Source: Cercis canadensis (Eukaryota; Streptophyta; Magnoliopsida; Fabales; Fabaceae). Taken from it: DNA of 64,000 bases. This document shows positions 11,126-23,868 of the stretch, one piece after another (positions within the stretch are counted from its first letter, which is position 1; every line of letters begins with the position of its first letter). The stretch spans positions 558,001-622,000 of the forward strand of contig QAOA01003631.1 of NCBI GenBank assembly GCA_003255065.1, read 5' to 3'. A program made the translations under genes and the position numbers. The notes below the pieces were generated by a model that had not been told where the DNA came from, made no database searches, and saw only the letters and a list, made by a program, of their open reading frames with translations.

Positions 11126-12651
11126 GGTTTAAATATATTGTACTTTGTACGAATTTTAAATTAAATTTTTATAATTTTTTTTTAAAGTTTTTATAGTTTA
11201 ATTTTTTTTAATTAAATTTATATAATAATTCTTAATTATAACTCTACCAATTTAGTGTAAATAACTTATCTATATAATAATAAAATAAATTGATGTGACA
11301 TAAAAATTACTATCTAATCGTATTTTATCTTCTTCCTTTTTTCTCTTTATCTTCTTATTCCCTCCTCTCTTTGAAGAAGTAAACAGAGGCAGAAGAAAGA
11401 GAAATTTGAACCTACAAATTCTAGCACCGTGACTGATGCACGCAACACTATTATGCTATTCATAATCTGAATCTTCAATTAATGCAATTGAGTTCAATCA
11501 CTTTTTGAACTGATTTCTGTTATTTCTTCTGCGAATTTAACCATTCACAGCCAAAATCTCAATTCTAATTGCCAAATTCCACAAGATTTGCTAAGGTTAC
11601 TGTTCAAAGAGAAAGAAACAGTACCGTTCTTATTCAAAGGCAGGAAAAGACATGACGAAACCCTTTCCAAAATGTGCAACAAGACTCAACTTCAGGCTCT
11701 ACCACAGGAAAGGTAAAGAAGATAATACAAAATTATCGCACCTATAATTGCACCATAGTGCACATTGGCATATGGCGCCTCACTAGTTAGAATCTCTCAT
11801 AGTACTATGCCAAACGAGAACACATCGACCTACAGATGAAAAACAATGTTAGCAAATACTTGCATGGAACAAGAAGATGAAGAATAACAGAGAGAAGGTA
11901 GACATGCACCAACTTCCAGGATTTTGTTTCAATAATTGAGAGATGAAAATTAATGACACTGCATATAAACAAAGGTTTCCAAATATAGCGGAAAATTAAA
12001 ACAGAGAATGTGTGTCCGTTTATATTGCTCAAACAGTATTGTACAGGAATTTCCACCCATGAGGGGACGAGGGTGTTTGGGGGGGAAGCCTTCAATACTA
12101 GAAGATGATTATAAAGTTAGAGACTGCATCAGGCGAGATGAACACAATTCAAACATCTACAAGAGAGATAAGTACTAGCTAAATATTAAAGTTTTTTAGA
12201 TGCTAACAAAACAAAATGGAAAAATTCCTCTGTTTAATTCCTTCTTCGCAATGCAATTGTAGAAAAACAAAACATACGAGACAACTTGACATTTCACCTT
12301 TTTCTGAGAAATTAGGAATGGCATAAGGCTGCTGTGCGCATCAGTCATGGTGCTAGAATTTGTAGATTCAAATTTCTCTTCATTTTTTGTCTGTTTACTT
12401 TTTTAGGGAGATAAATAGATTAGACAAGAGGAAAGATTATGGGGCAGTAATTTTGGTGTCACGTTAGCTTATTTTATTGTCATATAGACAAGTCGTTTGT
12501 CATATCAACACTCAATATATGGAGTTATAATTAGCGGTGATGACAGTGACACAATTAAAAAAAATTTAAATTAAAAAGATTCCAAAAGAAGAAAAAAATA
12601 TAAAAACCTGATTAAAAATTTATCTAAAGGGACATGCAGTATATTTAAACC
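11126..12651. mobile_element. non-autonomous Mutator-like element with captured gene sequence (Pack-MULE)
   Basis: A 1526-bp element begins GGTTTAAATATA and ends with its inverse TATATTTAAACC. The two ends are long inverted repeats of about 320 bp (roughly 11126-11450 and 12330-12651). They align over their whole length with moderate divergence, including 'TTTGAACCTACAAATTCTAG' against its complement near 12350. An exact 9-bp duplication, TATATTATT, flanks the element. Long TIRs plus a 9-bp duplication identify the Mutator superfamily. There is no MURA-type transposase. The ~880-bp interior instead carries a minus-strand piece of a Raf-like MAPKKK gene with splice borders, which is the definition of a Pack-MULE. 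The TIR divergence suggests an insertion that is not recent. Precise TIR identity needs an alignment. Confidence 0.85.
11742..11829 (-). pseudogene. captured exon of a Raf-like MAPKKK (PB1-type kinase)
   Basis: On the minus strand this 88-bp segment lies between an acceptor (CATCTGTAG) and a donor (ATAG|GTGCG). It reads [10 protein letters not shown], then a stop codon where the family has W, then [18 protein letters not shown]. This matches kinase subdomains IX-X of plant PB1-domain Raf-like MAPKKKs (usual form [20 protein letters not shown]). Intron positions on both sides agree with that family. A weak match to the preceding exon (NTLV...) may lie near 12030-12090. The fragment sits inside the Pack-MULE interior and cannot make a kinase. 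It was probably copied from a parental gene elsewhere in the genome. Confidence 0.8.
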
Positions 12652-12660
12652 TATATTATT
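12652..12660. repeat. 9-bp target-site duplication, right copy
   Basis: TATATTATT is identical to 11117-11125 and directly abuts the right end of the MULE. Confidence 0.85.
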
Positions 12661-13790
12661 TATACAGATTCTTAATGAAATCATTATGATACACTATTAA
12701 TAAATATTTTAAGCTTTTTATAGAAATAATTAAAAAGATAACTGCATAGCAAAACTTAACGACAAAGGTTCAATATAAGGTTGATAATAAAAATAAAATA
12801 TTTATATATTGTTTTTTAGTTTAAAAAAACATATATATATATTTTTTAGCTCAAAACATTGGAAATTGATTAGGGAATGTTTAAACTAAAACATAATTCG
12901 CCTGAAATGTTTTATCCATGAATTTTCTTTGTCTTAAACTCAAATTGTTAAATGATAATTTTAAATTTCTCACCATTAAACTATTTATTAATAAAAATAA
13001 AAACATAATGATTTATGTCTTTATGATAATATTTTAAATTTTATATAAAAAGAATTAAATAGAGTATTGGGTAATATAATTAAGGCTGGAGATGCAATTT
13101 AAGACTAAGAAGACGAATTATGTATTGTTTAGATTTTTAACGAAAGTAAACATTATGTGTAATAGATAATTTAAGCTTTATGTAGAAAGAACTAAAGACA
13201 GTAACGTAAAATAAAAGCCAATAGTTGAGGTGTTATGAGGTGAGGAGAGACTACTAAATTTTAAGGTTAGGGCATATTAGTATATCATATATTTCAATAA
13301 TAATTTATGGTGGTAATTATATATTGTCTATTAAAAAGTAATTACTCGTAGTGAAATTTAAACTTAAATTTTACAAATAAAATGATTTAATATTTATTAG
13401 TTGAACTAACTTCGTTGATATTAAAAAATATTTTAAAGTGTTAATATTTATTTGTAAAATATGTACAAGATTTAGACTATAAATAAAATAAATTTATATA
13501 ACTAAATATAAATTTTAAAAAATATGCAAATTGCAAAGCCAATGCATCAAAGGCAAAGCAACTTTTGTTGTTTATAAAAAAAAAAATAAATAAAAAAAAA
13601 AACAGAAGTACCAACACCACACAAAATCGTGGTCCATTTGTAAATAAAGCAGGCTACAAGGGCATATTTGTAACCTAAAATCTAGATGGTTATGCTTGGG
13701 GCGGTGGAGATGATATTGCTATTATGCTATATATTCATAACATACATGGTGATGCAGATGCAGATGCATGGAGGCATATGTGAGGCGAAG
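12661..13790. other. AT-rich spacer upstream of SEUSS
   Basis: No gene is visible. The last few hundred bases are the likely SEUSS promoter. A-rich runs near 13578-13602 are the only obvious structure. Confidence 0.4.
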
Positions 13791-13799
13791 AAGAATAGG

Positions 13800-15052
13800 A
13801 TTTGACTTCATCTCAGAGACAGAGAGAAGAAGAAAGAGAAAGTTAAAGAAAGAAACAAAGAAGAATGAAGAAAATTCAATCGGATCGAATACAATTTTGA
13901 CGTCCGCAAGACTCTCTTCTTTCTCTCTCCTCCCTCACTCTTTCGTGTCTCTCTCTCTAGTTTCTCTCTCTAAAACATTTCAGCAAGGAACAGGCGTTTA
14001 CTGAGATAGACAACTCCAGCGCATACACTGAAAAACCCTAGAGGAGCTGAACTGATATATTCATTCAATACCAATTCAAAGGAAGGAAAAATCAGACTCC
14101 GAATTTGATAGCTTTTGTATGGTTGATTTTTTGATCAGTTCTCAGTGGCGGTCTAGATTATATCTCTTAAGAGTTTTTGGAAGGCTGAATTTCAACTTCT
14201 GGTGAGTCCTCAAGTCTCCCACTTTGACCCTTTCAACTCTATTTCAGTTACTTTCAATTACCTTACTTTCATTTGCCCCTTGGATCGTTGATTCGCTTCA
14301 GCTAGGCCTCGATCGAGGCCTTTCAGCTCTAACTTTTTCTCATTTATTTCCTTCCTGCTCAACTTCTTTTCTAACAACCCTGTGGTAGCTTCATATAGAT
14401 TCTTTCTTAGGCTTTTAATTTTTTATTTTTGGAGCTATGAGTTTGAAATTGAGCTTACACTTGTCAGAGAGAAGCTAAATTTTTAACTATTAGCTCGTTT
14501 TGTAAGTACTTTGTGGGTTCCATTGTTTGTCCGTTGGGAGATGCGTTTGTTGATTTGATTGAGGCTAATTTCTGGGGTTTCTCCAAAGGCTTTGGTTATT
14601 GGTGTGATGATATTATTATTTGGAATTTTTACTAACTAGTGAATTTTTTTTGGTTTATTGGCTAGCTTTTTGTGCAATGGTTGATGAGTTGGATCTGAAA
14701 AGTCATGTATTGTACAGAGATTCATGCGAAAGCCGTTTGAAGGTTGCTTATTTAACGGAGGTAGCGCAATTGTAATGTTCAGAATCAAAGATTGTTTATT
14801 GGTTTTGGTTTTCTCTAGTATATGGCTTATATTTGGTAAAACTCTACACCACATGCTCTGGCACAATTCTTACCCATTTCTGTTGGCGCACAGTAAAGAC
14901 CCTAAAGCCTTGGATTTTGGGTTGAAATACTATCTGGCTTGAGCTGTATGCTCAGTCTCACAAGCCGTTGTGTGATTGTGGTTTGTGAAACTCATGTTTT
15001 ATATACTTAGTTTTCTCCTTAGGTGATTGTTTAAAGATCGTAACATTAAAAG
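13800..15052 (+). promoter_or_regulatory. SEUSS 5' leader with a leader intron
   Basis: A CT-rich leader (about 13910-13975) is followed by a good donor (CTG|GTGAGT) at 14202 and an acceptor (CTCCTTAG) ending at 15022, 30 bp before the start codon. Leader introns are usual in this family. The transcription start is not visible and the left limit is approximate. Short upstream ATGs exist in the leader. Confidence 0.6.
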
Positions 15053-18000
15053 ATGGTACCTCCGGGGCCACCCACTCCAATTGGTGGTGCCCAGTCTGTC
15101 TCACCTTCCCTTTTGAGATCAAATTCTGGAATGTTGGGAACTCAAGGAGGTCCTATGCCTTCCCAGACTTCTTTCCCTTCGCGCACTCAGTTTAATAACA
15201 TGAACATGCTTGGCAATATGCCCAATGTGTCTTCTATACTAAATCAGTCTTTTTCAAACGGGGTTCCAAATTCTGGGCTCGCTGGTCCTGGAAGCAGCCA
15301 GCGTGGAGGTGTTGATTCTGGAGCTGAAACAGATCCACTTTCTAGTGTGGGTAACGGGATGAATTTCAATAATACTTCATCCTCATTTGTACAATCGAAT
15401 ATGGTGAACTCTGGTTCATCTGGTCAAGGTCAGGGTCAACAATTTACAAATCCTTCTGGTAACCAGTTGTTGCCAGATCAACAGCATGCCCAACAACTTG
15501 AACCTCAAAATTTCCAACATAGTCAGCAGTCAATGCAACAGTTCTCTGCTCCTGTCAACACTCAGCAACAGCAGCATTTTCAATCGATTCGGGGAGGGTT
15601 AGGTGGCATTGGACCAGTAAAGTTGGAGCCCCAGGTAAATAATGATCAACTTGGACAGCAGCAGCAATTGCAAACATTGAGGAATCTTGCTCCAGTGAAA
15701 TTGGAACCTCAGCAAATTCCAACCATGAGAAGTTTGGCACCAGTAAAAATGGAGCCCCAGCATCATTCTGATCAGTCATTATTTTTGCATCAGCAACAGC
15801 AGCAACAACAGCAGCAACAACAACAGCAGCAGCAGCAATTCCTCCACATGTCAAGGCAATCCTCACAGGCTGCTGCTCAGTTTAATCTTTTGCACCAACA
15901 ACAAAGACTTTTGCAATTACAACAACACCAGCAGCAACAACTTTTAAAGGCAATGCCTCAACAACGGTCCCAACTACCACAGCAGTTTCAACAGCAGAAT
16001 TTGTCTTTAAGGTCTCCTGTGAAACCAGTATATGAACCAGGAATGTGCGCTAGGCGGCTGACACATTATATGTATCAGCAACAGCATAGACCTGAAGTAA
16101 GAATAGTTCCATCTAGTATCTTTGCTCCATGTATTACCTTCCTGTCTTATTAACACGTGTTTGCACTTGTTTTTATGTAGGATAACAACATAGAGTTCTG
16201 GAGGAAATTTGTTGCTGAGTATTTTGCTCCCAATGCCAAAAAGAAGTGGTGCGTTTCTATGTATGGAAGTGGCAGACAAACAACTGGAGTTTTTCCTCAG
16301 GTCTGCTGTTAGAGAAAGCCCCCTAAACTATTTCTAAGGCCTGCTGGATAACCTCATTTTAATTAGTATCTTAATTATTGAATGAGGTCCATTGTACTAT
16401 ACTCGCTCATTGACATCTTAGGATTTTTTTGTTGTGATTGCCATATTGTTGTGTCTTAAGCAATTGCCTTTATTATTGCAATAAACATCTATGAGATTCA
16501 GGGAGCGTCTTTGTTAGGCATGTCTATGTGAAGCTTTGTTTTAATACTGATAGAGTATTCTTGATCATTTTCAGGATGTATGGCATTGTGAAATATGTAA
16601 TCGCAAGCCTGGCCGTGGGTTTGGTAAGTTCTCTTGGTCATCTTTTCAGCATCTCTTAGCTCAATTTATGTTTGGTTCTCCGCTGTTTGAATGTTGTTGC
16701 TTTAGTATGTAGGTAGTTTAAAAATATGAGCATGCTGCACTATTCTCTTTTCTGATTTGTTAGGTTGTTTTGTGCATTTTCAGAAGCAACTGTTGAGGTT
16801 CTTCCCAGGCTTTTCAAAATAAAGTATGAAAGTGGTACTTTAGAAGAGCTACTTTATGTTGACATGCCTCGCGAATATCATAATTCAGCTGGTCAGATTG
16901 TTCTGGATTATGCAAAGGCGATACAAGAAAGTGTTTTTGAGCAACTGCGTGTTGTTCGTGATGGTCAACTCCGAATAGTTTTCTCTCCAGACCTGAAGGT
17001 TATGAATAAAATTTATAATTTTCAGCTTTTAACCCAATGATCCGTGGACATCTTTTTATTGACATTCTTTTCTTTATTATTTCTTTTGTAGATATGCTCT
17101 TGGGAATTTTGTGCTAGACGCCATGAAGAGCTTATCCCCAGACGATTGTTAATACCCCAGGTTACTGATTACAAATTGCTATTATGAGAAGCCTTTGTCA
17201 TTTTAGTGAATAGACTTTCTGTTTATTTAAATGGACAAAAATAGTTGGCTGATTGATTAATAGATTCATTTATATCCCTTGTAGAAATTTTTGGTAATAA
17301 TGGATGTCATATAGTCTCTGTTGATAGTTAGGCTTGATATTTCTATTACATGTGACTATTTTAAGTTTTGTGATTCTAACATCATAAGTCGTTTGACGAA
17401 CACCACTCAATCTATGTGCCATTGGTTTTGTGGTTTGATTTTATTTCATGGAAGGAATTACTTTTGCAATGCTGATACAGTTAGAGCGTTGTCTCCACTG
17501 ACAAAAGTATTATGCATTTTGCTTACTTATTCGTATTTTCTTCTTTATTATTCAGGTTAGTCAGCTTGGAGCTGCTGCTCAAAAATACCAGGCTTTTACT
17601 CAAAATGCAACGCCTAATTTATCTGTTCCTGAGTTACAAAATAATTGCAATATGTGAGTCCTTTTTTCCATTTTCTCTGGTGCTAATTCCTGAGCTTTTT
17701 TTTTATACAAATTGTTATAATTATTATTTAATTGTGAATCTGTGATAATGTTTTTGATATGTATCCCTATAAAATTTCCGTTGCTACTTACTATAACCTT
17801 CTTTGGAAACTAGAGATTATGTATGTTAAGCATCCTCTAGTAACTTTCTTTTACTAAGGCCATGGGCCTTGGCTTGTTTTCCTTTTGATTAGGTATTTTA
17901 TATGTATATTTACAGTGCTTGTATCCTTTTGCAATATTTAATCTGCGATTTGTGTCTTTCTTTTTTGGTTTGCCCTGGTAAATCCTCTTGTATATGCCCT

Positions 18001-19138
18001 ATGCACTCACATATTCCATCGTGGTTTCTAGTAAAATCTTACATATGATATAAAAGAAAAATGCCTTGGCTTTTGTGATACAGATTTTGAATGCTGCAGT
18101 CTGTAGGTCTTTTACTCGTACGCTTTATCAGTATGAAATGGTACAGACATCTGTCATATTCATGTAATACTAATTTTCTGTACTCAAAAGATTTCTTTCA
18201 GGCACTCCTGCCATGTCATGTGTCCTTGATTGGAAAAATTTAGGTCTAGCAGTCATTTTTTCTTTCTCCACTTGGCTGAGTCATTTGTTGAAAATTTAGA
18301 ATTTTACATTATGCTTTTAAGTCATATATGAGAGATCTTTTTAATAATTTATTTTTTATTTTGGGGAAAAAAGGGAGTTCTTATAATAGAAATGCTGGCT
18401 TGAGACCAAGGCATTTTTGTTGTCTGGAATAAATAAATGGTGTCTTCTTTGAGTGTAGATCTCATGATATCTAGGGGATGCGTGTTGCAACCACTTTCTT
18501 TATTTATGTGTCTACAATGCAGTGTGCACTTGTCCGTTCTTATGATCTGTTTCTGGTCTAACTTAATTGAGTTTTACTTGTTGTAATAAGTTTCTTTTGG
18601 CTTCTCATAATTTTATATTCTTCTTTTGCAGGTTTGTTGCATCTGCCCGCCAGCTGGCAAAAGCCTTAGAAGTGCCATTAGTTAATGATTTAGGATATAC
18701 AAAGAGATATGTGCGGTGCCTACAGGTAATGTTCTGTTTTTAGAGGCAGATTTTGAGTATATAGAATGGAATGCTTTGTGTAATTTTTGTGCTTAAACAA
18801 ACTGATGGATATGCATTTGGTATGTTTGGATTCAGTGCTTAGCTAATGTTTGCTTGAGCTATTGGCATATATAGGAAGTGTAATAGATATAGGTTAAGAT
18901 TCTGTTCTACAACACATAAGCTGGCACAAGCGAGGTCTTTTACCTATTTGTGCAAATGTTTCATACTGGATCAATACTCAACTTTGTCTACATATTTTAT
19001 TTCTGATATGAATAATTGATGCACATGAGATATGCATATTGCAATTCAATTTGATCATTATAATAAATTCTGCAAATGTCTTTTTAATCTTTGAAGTAAG
19101 ATAGCATCAAAAGATCAATCTTTTTTTTTTATCATTTT

Positions 19139-19187
<49 letters not shown>

Positions 19188-22100
19188 NTTTTTTTTCCGA
19201 GTTCATGCTTGATAGGATCCATAAAAAGGGAGATGCAATGCTTCTGTTGCAAGAATCCATGACATCATTGAGGTGGCCTTGGTCTTAATGCGTGGATTCA
19301 GACCTTTCCAATTATTCTATTTAGTCCACATATTTCTTGGCAAATATGCATTTTCTTTTCTTTCAAGGTTCCATAAATAGCACTTGATTTCTTTTCCTAA
19401 AGTTCTGTTTCTTTCTTGGCATCATCACAACCCTGCCTGTTGAGATGCTATTTTGGAAATTTTTGAATTGAACGCCCACTTTTCTTCTCTCTCATCATTT
19501 TCAATAGGTGATCCTTAATTGGTTGAAGGCCTTTGTCTGTCTCTATTTGATTGCAAGCTATATCAATGTATTCTAGATTTCCAGTCATATTCTACTTTCT
19601 GTTTCCTGAATTAATGTTTGTAATGGGGTCATGGTCCCTTCTACTAGAGAGATTGCTTGAGACCTGTAATGGTTGCTGAGGTTTCGGTGGTGCTTGGTTC
19701 TCGTATTTTCGGGAGTGGGGTTGTTGAGGATTGTCATTTATATAGCTTCTCGCCATTTGACCAAAAGGAAAAAAGAAGTACTTAATCTTAGTTGCCATGG
19801 ATGCTGGATTAATATGAGAGCAAACTATAATTTAGTTGGGAAGATTATGGATGTATCTAGAATATGTAATCCGGTGGACTTGAATGAAAAAGGTCTGTTC
19901 AGTTAACCTGACGAACTTGTCTCTTGTTTTTCTATTGCAGATATCAGAAGTGGTAAATAGTATGAAGGACTTGATAGATTACAGTCGAGAAACAGGGACT
20001 GGACCTATGGGTAAGTTTAAAAATCACTGCTGATTTATCAGACGTTTGTAAATATGGATATGGACATAATCATTAAAATAGGTTCATGCTCTATTGAAAA
20101 GGCTCCGGATGGGAAACAACAGCATCACATGTTGTGTTGCAATGTTCAGTGCCAGTCCTAAACGGAGAGTTATTTCATAGAAGTTATAAAGCCTTAATAC
20201 ATTTACTTTCCCTGGTTGCCTTTTATCTTCAAATTTGCTTGTGGACGTTTATTTTACGTTAGTTTCTGCAAAACTCTTCTCTCTACTTGTTAGTGGATAT
20301 TTGGTAAACCATTCAAAGTTATGTTTAGTTGTAGAGTAATTTCCAACAAGAATTGGCTCTGCTTGTTGACAAAATTTGTTGTAGGTGGTTAGTAAGGCTA
20401 TTATGGTATTGATCATTCTGTATTTAATGCTATGATCTGCAATAGATTGAGGGGGTGTTTGGGTCTGCAGTTGGACCCATGTCCACAGCGATTGAGATGC
20501 TCGACATATTTTAAACACGCTCTAAATAATTACTTATTTTCATCTTTTCATCTTGACAGTTGGACTCATGTTCTATGAACAAGCTCTATATTAAGGGGCT
20601 GTCATTATCTTAAAATCACTGTTTCTAGAATTTTGGCGTTTAGGAGGCTTGCTGTTGAAGGATATTTTGAAGTTTCAAAGAAATGTGTATTTGAAAGGTT
20701 AATGGAGATGGAATATGTCTAGTTTGGGTCTGCAAATGAAATATATTCTAGCCTTTTTTTTTTTTTTTTGTGGTCACGCAGTTATGTTCATATAATTAGG
20801 AGAGAGAATGAAATAGCCGATGTCCTTGGGAATTCTTCCCAGGGCTTTATTACTTGGCCCAGTCATCCCAAAAGAGAATTATTGCAGTAAGCTCTCAAAC
20901 TAATGTGTATTGAGTTACAAAAATTGCATTGCAGCCCCTTACGGTCCTGAGCTTTAGAAACCAGTTTCAAGACTACACTTGCAATCAAATCCATAATATG
21001 GTAATTATCTAAGCACCCATGACTTGTTATGTGAGTTTGGTTTTTGCATGAGAAATGAAAATGAGATAATTGAAGGGACAGATGAATTAGAGTTAATAAT
21101 GCTCCCACTGAAAATGAGTTACGTGTTTGAGCTTTAGCTATTACAACTTGCAACAGTTGTTTGGGAGGGAAGAAGATATCTTCAGGTTTTTGACTTCTCC
21201 TTTTTATTTATTTGTTATGTGGAAGAAAAATATTATTAGAAAGGGAGTACAGAAAAAAATATTTGACCTCTCCTTTTGTGCCTCTCCCTCTGTCTGTTGA
21301 CGTGTTTTATGCCTATAAAATGGGTTGTGGTCCACATCTAGTCTAATATCAGTGTGTTCAAAGTTGTTTCCCTTTAGTTCTGAAATGTTATGTGACTTAT
21401 AATTGGGTAAGTTGTTTTGTTATGAAGATCAAGATTTGTTGTATTATCTGTTGTTTGATTCTGAAGATGGGGATTTGTTGTATTATCTGTTGTTTGATTC
21501 TGATAATTGTTGTGAATGGCGTGATTAATTTCCTTATTCGTGCCTTCTTTCTCAGAGAGCTTGGCTAAATTCCCTCGTAGAACAAGTGGCTCATCTGGAC
21601 TTCATAGTCAACCACAGCAGTCTGAAGATCAATTACAGCAGCAGCAACAGCAGATGGTGTCCCATAACTCAAATGGTGATCAAAACTCAGTGCAAGCTGC
21701 TGGCCTGCAAATTGCTGCTAGCAATGGTGTGGCTAGTGTAAATAACTCTGTCAACTCAGCATCTGCATCAACCACCACAAGCACCATTGTTGGACTTCTC
21801 CAACAGAACTCTATGAATTCCAGACAGCAAAGTTCCATGAATAATGCCAGCAGTCCATATGGCGGTAGTTCCATTCAGATTCCATCCCCAGGTTCTTCCA
21901 GTACGGTGCCACAGGCACAACCAAACCCATCCCCTTTTCAGTCACCAACACCATCTTCATCTAACAACCCCCCACAAACATCTCACTCTGCCTTAACAGC
22001 TGCCAATCACATGAGTACAACGAACTCACCAGCTAATATTTCCTTGCAACAACAGCAGCCATCTCTTTCTGGTGAAGCTGACCCTACTGATGCTCAGAGC

Positions 22101-22496
22101 TCAGTCCAGAAAATCATACATGATATGATGATGGCCAACCAAATTAATGGCACAGGTGGGATGGTGAGTGTTGGTTCTCTTGGAAATGATGTGAAAAATG
22201 TAAATGGAATTATGCAAGTGAGTACGAATACAGGACTCAACAGTGGCAACTGCTTGGTGGGCAATGGGGCTTTGAACAGTAATTCGGGTGTTGGAGTTGG
22301 TGGATATGGCGCAATGGTCAGTGGAATCAGAGCTGCACTAGGAAATAATTCAGTCATGAATGGGAGGGGAGGGATGGCATCTATGGCTCGCGACCAAGCT
22401 ATGAATCAACAGGATTTGTCCAACCAACTACTTAGTGGGCTAGGAGCAGTAAATGGTTTTAATAATCTTCAATTTGATTGGAAATCGTCCCCGTGA
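15053..22496 (+). CDS. SEU: transcriptional co-repressor SEUSS
   Basis: Nine coding exons join in phase: 15053-16096, 16181-16300, 16575-16623, 16784-16998, 17092-17160, 17556-17653, 18632-18725, 19941-20010 and 21556-22496. They give 899 residues; Arabidopsis SEU is about 880. The N-terminal third is Gln/Ser/Asn-rich and starts MVPPGPPTPIGGAQS. It includes three 'PVKLEP'/'PVKMEP' repeats and a poly-Q run at about residues 245-262. The central LDB1/Chip-like dimerisation region spans about residues 345-575 (FWRKFVAEYFAP, KKWCVSMYG, DVWHCEICNRKPGRGF, RIVFSPDLK). The tail is again Q/S/N-rich. In Arabidopsis SEU works in the nucleus with LEUNIG to repress AGAMOUS and other targets through MADS proteins. 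It has no DNA-binding domain. The start has the family-typical N-terminus. Several long introns carry repeats and one single-N join (19188). Confidence 0.95.
15787..15838 (+). repeat. CAG/CAA repeat coding poly-glutamine in SEU
   Basis: About 17 mixed CAG and CAA codons run without a break. The mixed codons make the tract less prone to slippage than pure CAG. It sits in the Q-rich activation/co-repression region and could vary in length between alleles. Confidence 0.9.
19145..19196. repeat. long T homopolymer interrupted by a single N
   Basis: About 50 T residues surround the N at 19188, within the SEU intron between exons 7 and 8. The N here most likely reflects an unresolved homopolymer or contig join. 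Confidence 0.8.
21433..21502 (+). repeat. 39-bp tandem duplication in the last SEU intron
   Basis: The sequence starting GATTTGTTGTATTATC occurs twice, at 21433 and 21472. It lies in the intron just upstream of the final exon. I infer no function. Confidence 0.8.
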
Positions 22497-22530
22497 GAGC
22501 CTTGGTAGATTTTATGGATGCTCTGGTAAG

Positions 22531-22612
22531 GTTCTTGAGAGCTGCTTGTGCAGCATGAGCAATATCGTATCGATGCTTCCGTTCTTGACAGCTGCTTGTG
22601 CAGCATGAGCAA
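22531..22612 (+). repeat. two tandem stem-loop repeats in the SEU 3' UTR
   Basis: A 32-nt unit at 22531-22562 recurs at 22581-22612 with one mismatch. Each contains the self-complementary GCTGC-TTGT-GCAGC, so the transcript would show two small hairpins 50 nt apart shortly after the stop codon. Confidence 0.8.
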
Positions 22613-23868
22613 CGATAGAATTGCCTTCGGCCCCCTGATCATGGCAGAATGCAATCGGTTAGTTATAGGGCCTAGCTCCCCTTCTGTACTAATCTGTTAT
22701 TTTATATATAAAAATGGAAATTTGTTGGCTGGTTGTGTGGCTGATGGGGCTGATTTTTCTTGTGAATTCAAATGTAACTGTTGATTCTTTTTTTTTTTTT
22801 TTTCATGGCTTTAACAAACTTATCCGTTATATAATATATACAAGAAGGTTGATGAGGTTTCGGGCTACAAAGGGCAACTGGGTGTTGGAAGATTACCAAT
22901 TGATACTATCTCAAGTAACGATTAAATTCCTTTGCCAGAGGGAACAGTCGACTTCTACGTGTTAAAATGAATTCCTCTGCTACCATATCACTCATCCGAG
23001 GCATTTCTTAAGTGCAAACAAACTGGACTTTCTTCTGAGCTTGTGACAGTGGACCAGAAAGGAAAAGTCAATGGCAAATGCTGCAATGATCTTTATGCTG
23101 AAAGACTCAAGAACAGTTGTTTAACTTTAATATTATCATATTAGCCAAAAAAAAAAAAACTTGAAATATTATCGTTGTTCTAACTCTTAAGTACTCCTTC
23201 CAAACTCCAAAGTAAAATACCTCAAGTTTTGGCTAAAAGTTAAAGGGCATGATTGTCTTACACCCTTCTTGAGAAATTATATATTTGATTTTTTTATACA
23301 ATTTTGATTTGTATTAGTTTGGTATAGTTGATATATTTTAAATTTTATTAAATCAATATTTAGGTTATACTGAAAAAATTTAAGTGAGTTCAATAAAATT
23401 TAAATTATATAAATTATGCTAGACTGATATAATATATAAAAAAGATGAAGATGTGTGACTTATGTCACATAAAGTGGTGTAGCATAGCACCCCCAAAAGT
23501 TAAACTAAAAAGGAATTGTGGCTATTTGGCCGTTATTGCGTTTACATATATGCTGCGGAATTCTGATAGATGAAGATAGGAAGAACAACAGGCAAGAAGA
23601 GGGAGACTGAAGATTTTCCTCCAATGTGAACTTTACAAAATGTTAAAAAATAATACATGGATACAAAGTGTTATTTATGTGTTGAATCCATAAAAGGAAT
23701 GATGGTTCTCATAAGCGAATTATATCAGCTTTTACAGGATGGAATAGAAATAGAATGGATAAAAGTGAAAATTAATAACAATGTATGTATTTTCACTTCT
23801 TCCATTCCAATCCACTAATTTTTGACACTGTTTTAAGCATACCCTGAACTCGTCATTTCTCAACCAGT
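22613..23868. other. SEU 3' flank and convergent spacer
   Basis: This contains the likely rest of the SEU 3' UTR and AT-rich sequence up to the convergent thioredoxin gene. No polyadenylation site can be fixed. No other gene is seen. Confidence 0.4.

Noticed and set aside
11805-12095. Open frame of 96 codons on the minus strand inside the MULE
   Set aside because: It reads across intron-like sequence of the captured kinase fragment. The kinase similarity is in another frame, so the open frame is incidental.
13768-14004. Open frame at the start of the SEUSS leader
   Set aside because: It lies in CT/GA-rich leader sequence and has low-complexity composition, so it is more likely untranslated leader than a gene.
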